DNA of 64,000 nucleotides, taken from assembly GCA_013397455.1 (NCBI GenBank), contig VYZB01000386.1, positions 362,755-426,754 of the forward strand. The letters are read 5' to 3'. This DNA is from Crotophaga sulcirostris (taxonomy: Eukaryota > Chordata > Aves > Cuculiformes > Crotophagidae). The position numbers were made by a program, and so were the translations under genes. The notes below the pieces were generated by a model. The model did not search any database. It saw nothing but the letters and a program-made list of their open reading frames with translations, and was not told where the DNA came from. This document shows, one piece after another, positions 62,962 through 64,000 of this stretch. Each line of letters begins with the position of its first letter. Position 1 is the stretch's first letter.

Positions 62962-63058
62962 CTAAAGGAGTTTTGTACCGAGAATCCAAATCAGATTGCT
63001 AAGCCACTGGTGGTGGTCGCTTACCTTCCACTGAGTGTTACTCCCGTCTCTTCTGCAG
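62937..63058 (+). CDS. Unrecognised candidate internal exon (a)
   Basis: The frame reads HDQTVAQILKEFCTENPNQI and then AKPLVVVAYLPLSVTPVSSA. It is bounded by acceptor 'tatttccag' (AG at 62935-62936) and a consensus donor CAG/GTCAGT at 63059. An alternative acceptor (acttcag, exon from 62913) would add DFYHGISR in the same frame. One base is left over at the 3' end and completes the first codon of candidate (b). I do not recognise the protein, and the evidence is only frame, composition and splice consensus. It could be the 3' part of an unannotated + strand gene, a pseudogene, or chance. Confidence 0.3.
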
Positions 63059-63253
63059 GTCAGTGGCCGTACTTCAGCACTGAATTTATGGTCTTACTCT
63101 GTGCAGCTGTACTGAGTTTCTCAAGCATTGATAAATTTATCTCAGCCCTTGAATAATTTCATGTAGGGGTTAACTTTTTCTTTTTAAATAGAAAATAAAA
63201 GTTGTGGGCTGTTTGTTTGGTAGTTTTTATCTGCAGTGACTAATGCATTTCAG

Positions 63254-63306
63254 TTGTCCCAGGCAAAACTCATGGCCAAGGCAGGACTTTTTGGTGGTCC
63301 ATCAAA
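63254..63306 (+). CDS. Unrecognised candidate internal exon (b)
   Basis: A short candidate exon of 53 nt after acceptor 'atgcatttcag', ending at a strong donor (AAA/GTAAGC at 63307). In phase with candidate (a) it reads VVPGKTHGQGRTFWWSIK. A second acceptor nine bases downstream (AG at 63261-63262) keeps the same frame. It ends on a codon boundary. Alone it would carry no weight. It is listed because both its phases fit (a) and (c). The function is unknown. Confidence 0.22.
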
Positions 63307-63783
63307 GTAAGCATGGGGAGTTTCACCCCTAAAAGCAGAATTATGTCTATCTCATTGAGTTCATATTTGGGTAAAACTAAAGAACCTTGTCTTTGCTGTG
63401 GATTGACTAAAGGTTGTCTGGTGCTTGTTAGTTAAGCCAAGGTCAGAAGACACTCTGCATCTTGCCACCACCACCTCAAATGCACAAAGAAGTAGTTTTA
63501 TGGGCAAGGAAGTTCTGTTGAATTCAGTGTGAGCACATTAAATGATTGGGCGGGGTATTTGAGGCCTACTAGTTGATGTCACTGAACTATGTCCATTAGA
63601 ATTGTTACCATCTGGGAGGGAAAATGTTTTTGTATTTCAGCTCTGAAATATTTTTAAAGCTTTTTTTTTTTTTAAAGAAATGTATCTTTAAAGCTCAGAA
63701 CTCACTTCAGATATTGTCTGCTGTGCATCTTTGCTAAGAGAAGACTGTTTATGTAAAATGGATTTGCTTCCTGTGTAGACCAG

Positions 63784-63969
63784 GCCATATTGACTGATTA
63801 CACACATCCTGATCAAATTTTACAACATGTGAGCGTTGTCTCTGAAGGGCTACCAGAACTGAGGCAATCTTGTGAGAAGTTTGAACAAATTTGTAGGGAA
63901 CACAAGAAATCAGTCATTGGCACTTACTACCTGCTTTTAAATGTTACTGTAGTTACATCTGAATTTTAA
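63784..63969 (+). CDS. Unrecognised candidate terminal exon (c)
   Basis: After acceptor 'tgtgtagaccag' (AG at 63782-63783) a frame of 61 codons runs to TAA at 63967-63969. It is in phase with the end of candidate (b). It reads AILTDYTHPDQILQHVSVVS, then EGLPELRQSCEKFEQICREH and KKSVIGTYYLLLNVTVVTS. The mix of charged and hydrophobic residues suggests a helical protein, for example a helical repeat, rather than translated AT-rich noise. No family is recognised. A weak internal donor near 63950 could mean that it is not the last exon. The window ends 31 bases after the stop. Confidence 0.33.
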   Translation, partial: AILTDYTHPDQILQHVSVVSEGLPELRQSCEKFEQICREHKKSVIGTYYLLLNVTVVTSEF

Positions 63970-64000
63970 GCTGAGTATCTCAGAGGAGACGATTGTGGTT

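Overview
The window looks like avian nuclear DNA. It is AT-rich and nearly devoid of open reading frames. It is scattered with fragments of CR1 LINEs, several ending in the bird-type 'attctatgattct' tail, and it carries the last coding exon of FARS2 (mitochondrial phenylalanyl-tRNA synthetase) on the + strand. I cannot name the species.

Layout. Positions 1-59593 are most simply read as part of the last FARS2 intron. That stretch holds no exon I can recognise. It holds at least ten CR1 pieces: at 1.5, 3.5, 9.1, 13.3, 14.0, 31.4, 33.3, 37.1, 45.4 and 47.9-50.0 kb. It also holds one CORE-SINE (MIR-like) copy at 25.6 kb and a possible second at 50.9 kb, a 256-bp inverted repeat at 12.86-13.11 kb, and a few simple and short tandem repeats. 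The 37.1 kb CR1 keeps part of its reverse transcriptase, but the catalytic motif reads FADN instead of FADD and the frame is broken. The 47.9-50.0 kb copy is much older and nearly 2 kb long.

The FARS2 terminal exon (59594-59732) encodes the last 45 residues of the anticodon-binding FDX-ACB domain. It is followed by a short 3' UTR with an AATAAA signal at 59891.

Beyond FARS2, 59.9-62.7 kb shows nothing firm. The last 1.3 kb has a run of protein-like open frames (62.75-63.97 kb). Three of them can be joined by canonical GT/AG splice sites in consistent phase and end in a stop codon. I do not recognise the protein. It could be the 3' end of an unannotated gene, a decayed pseudogene, or chance. 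This is the most open question in the window, together with the 256-bp hairpin.
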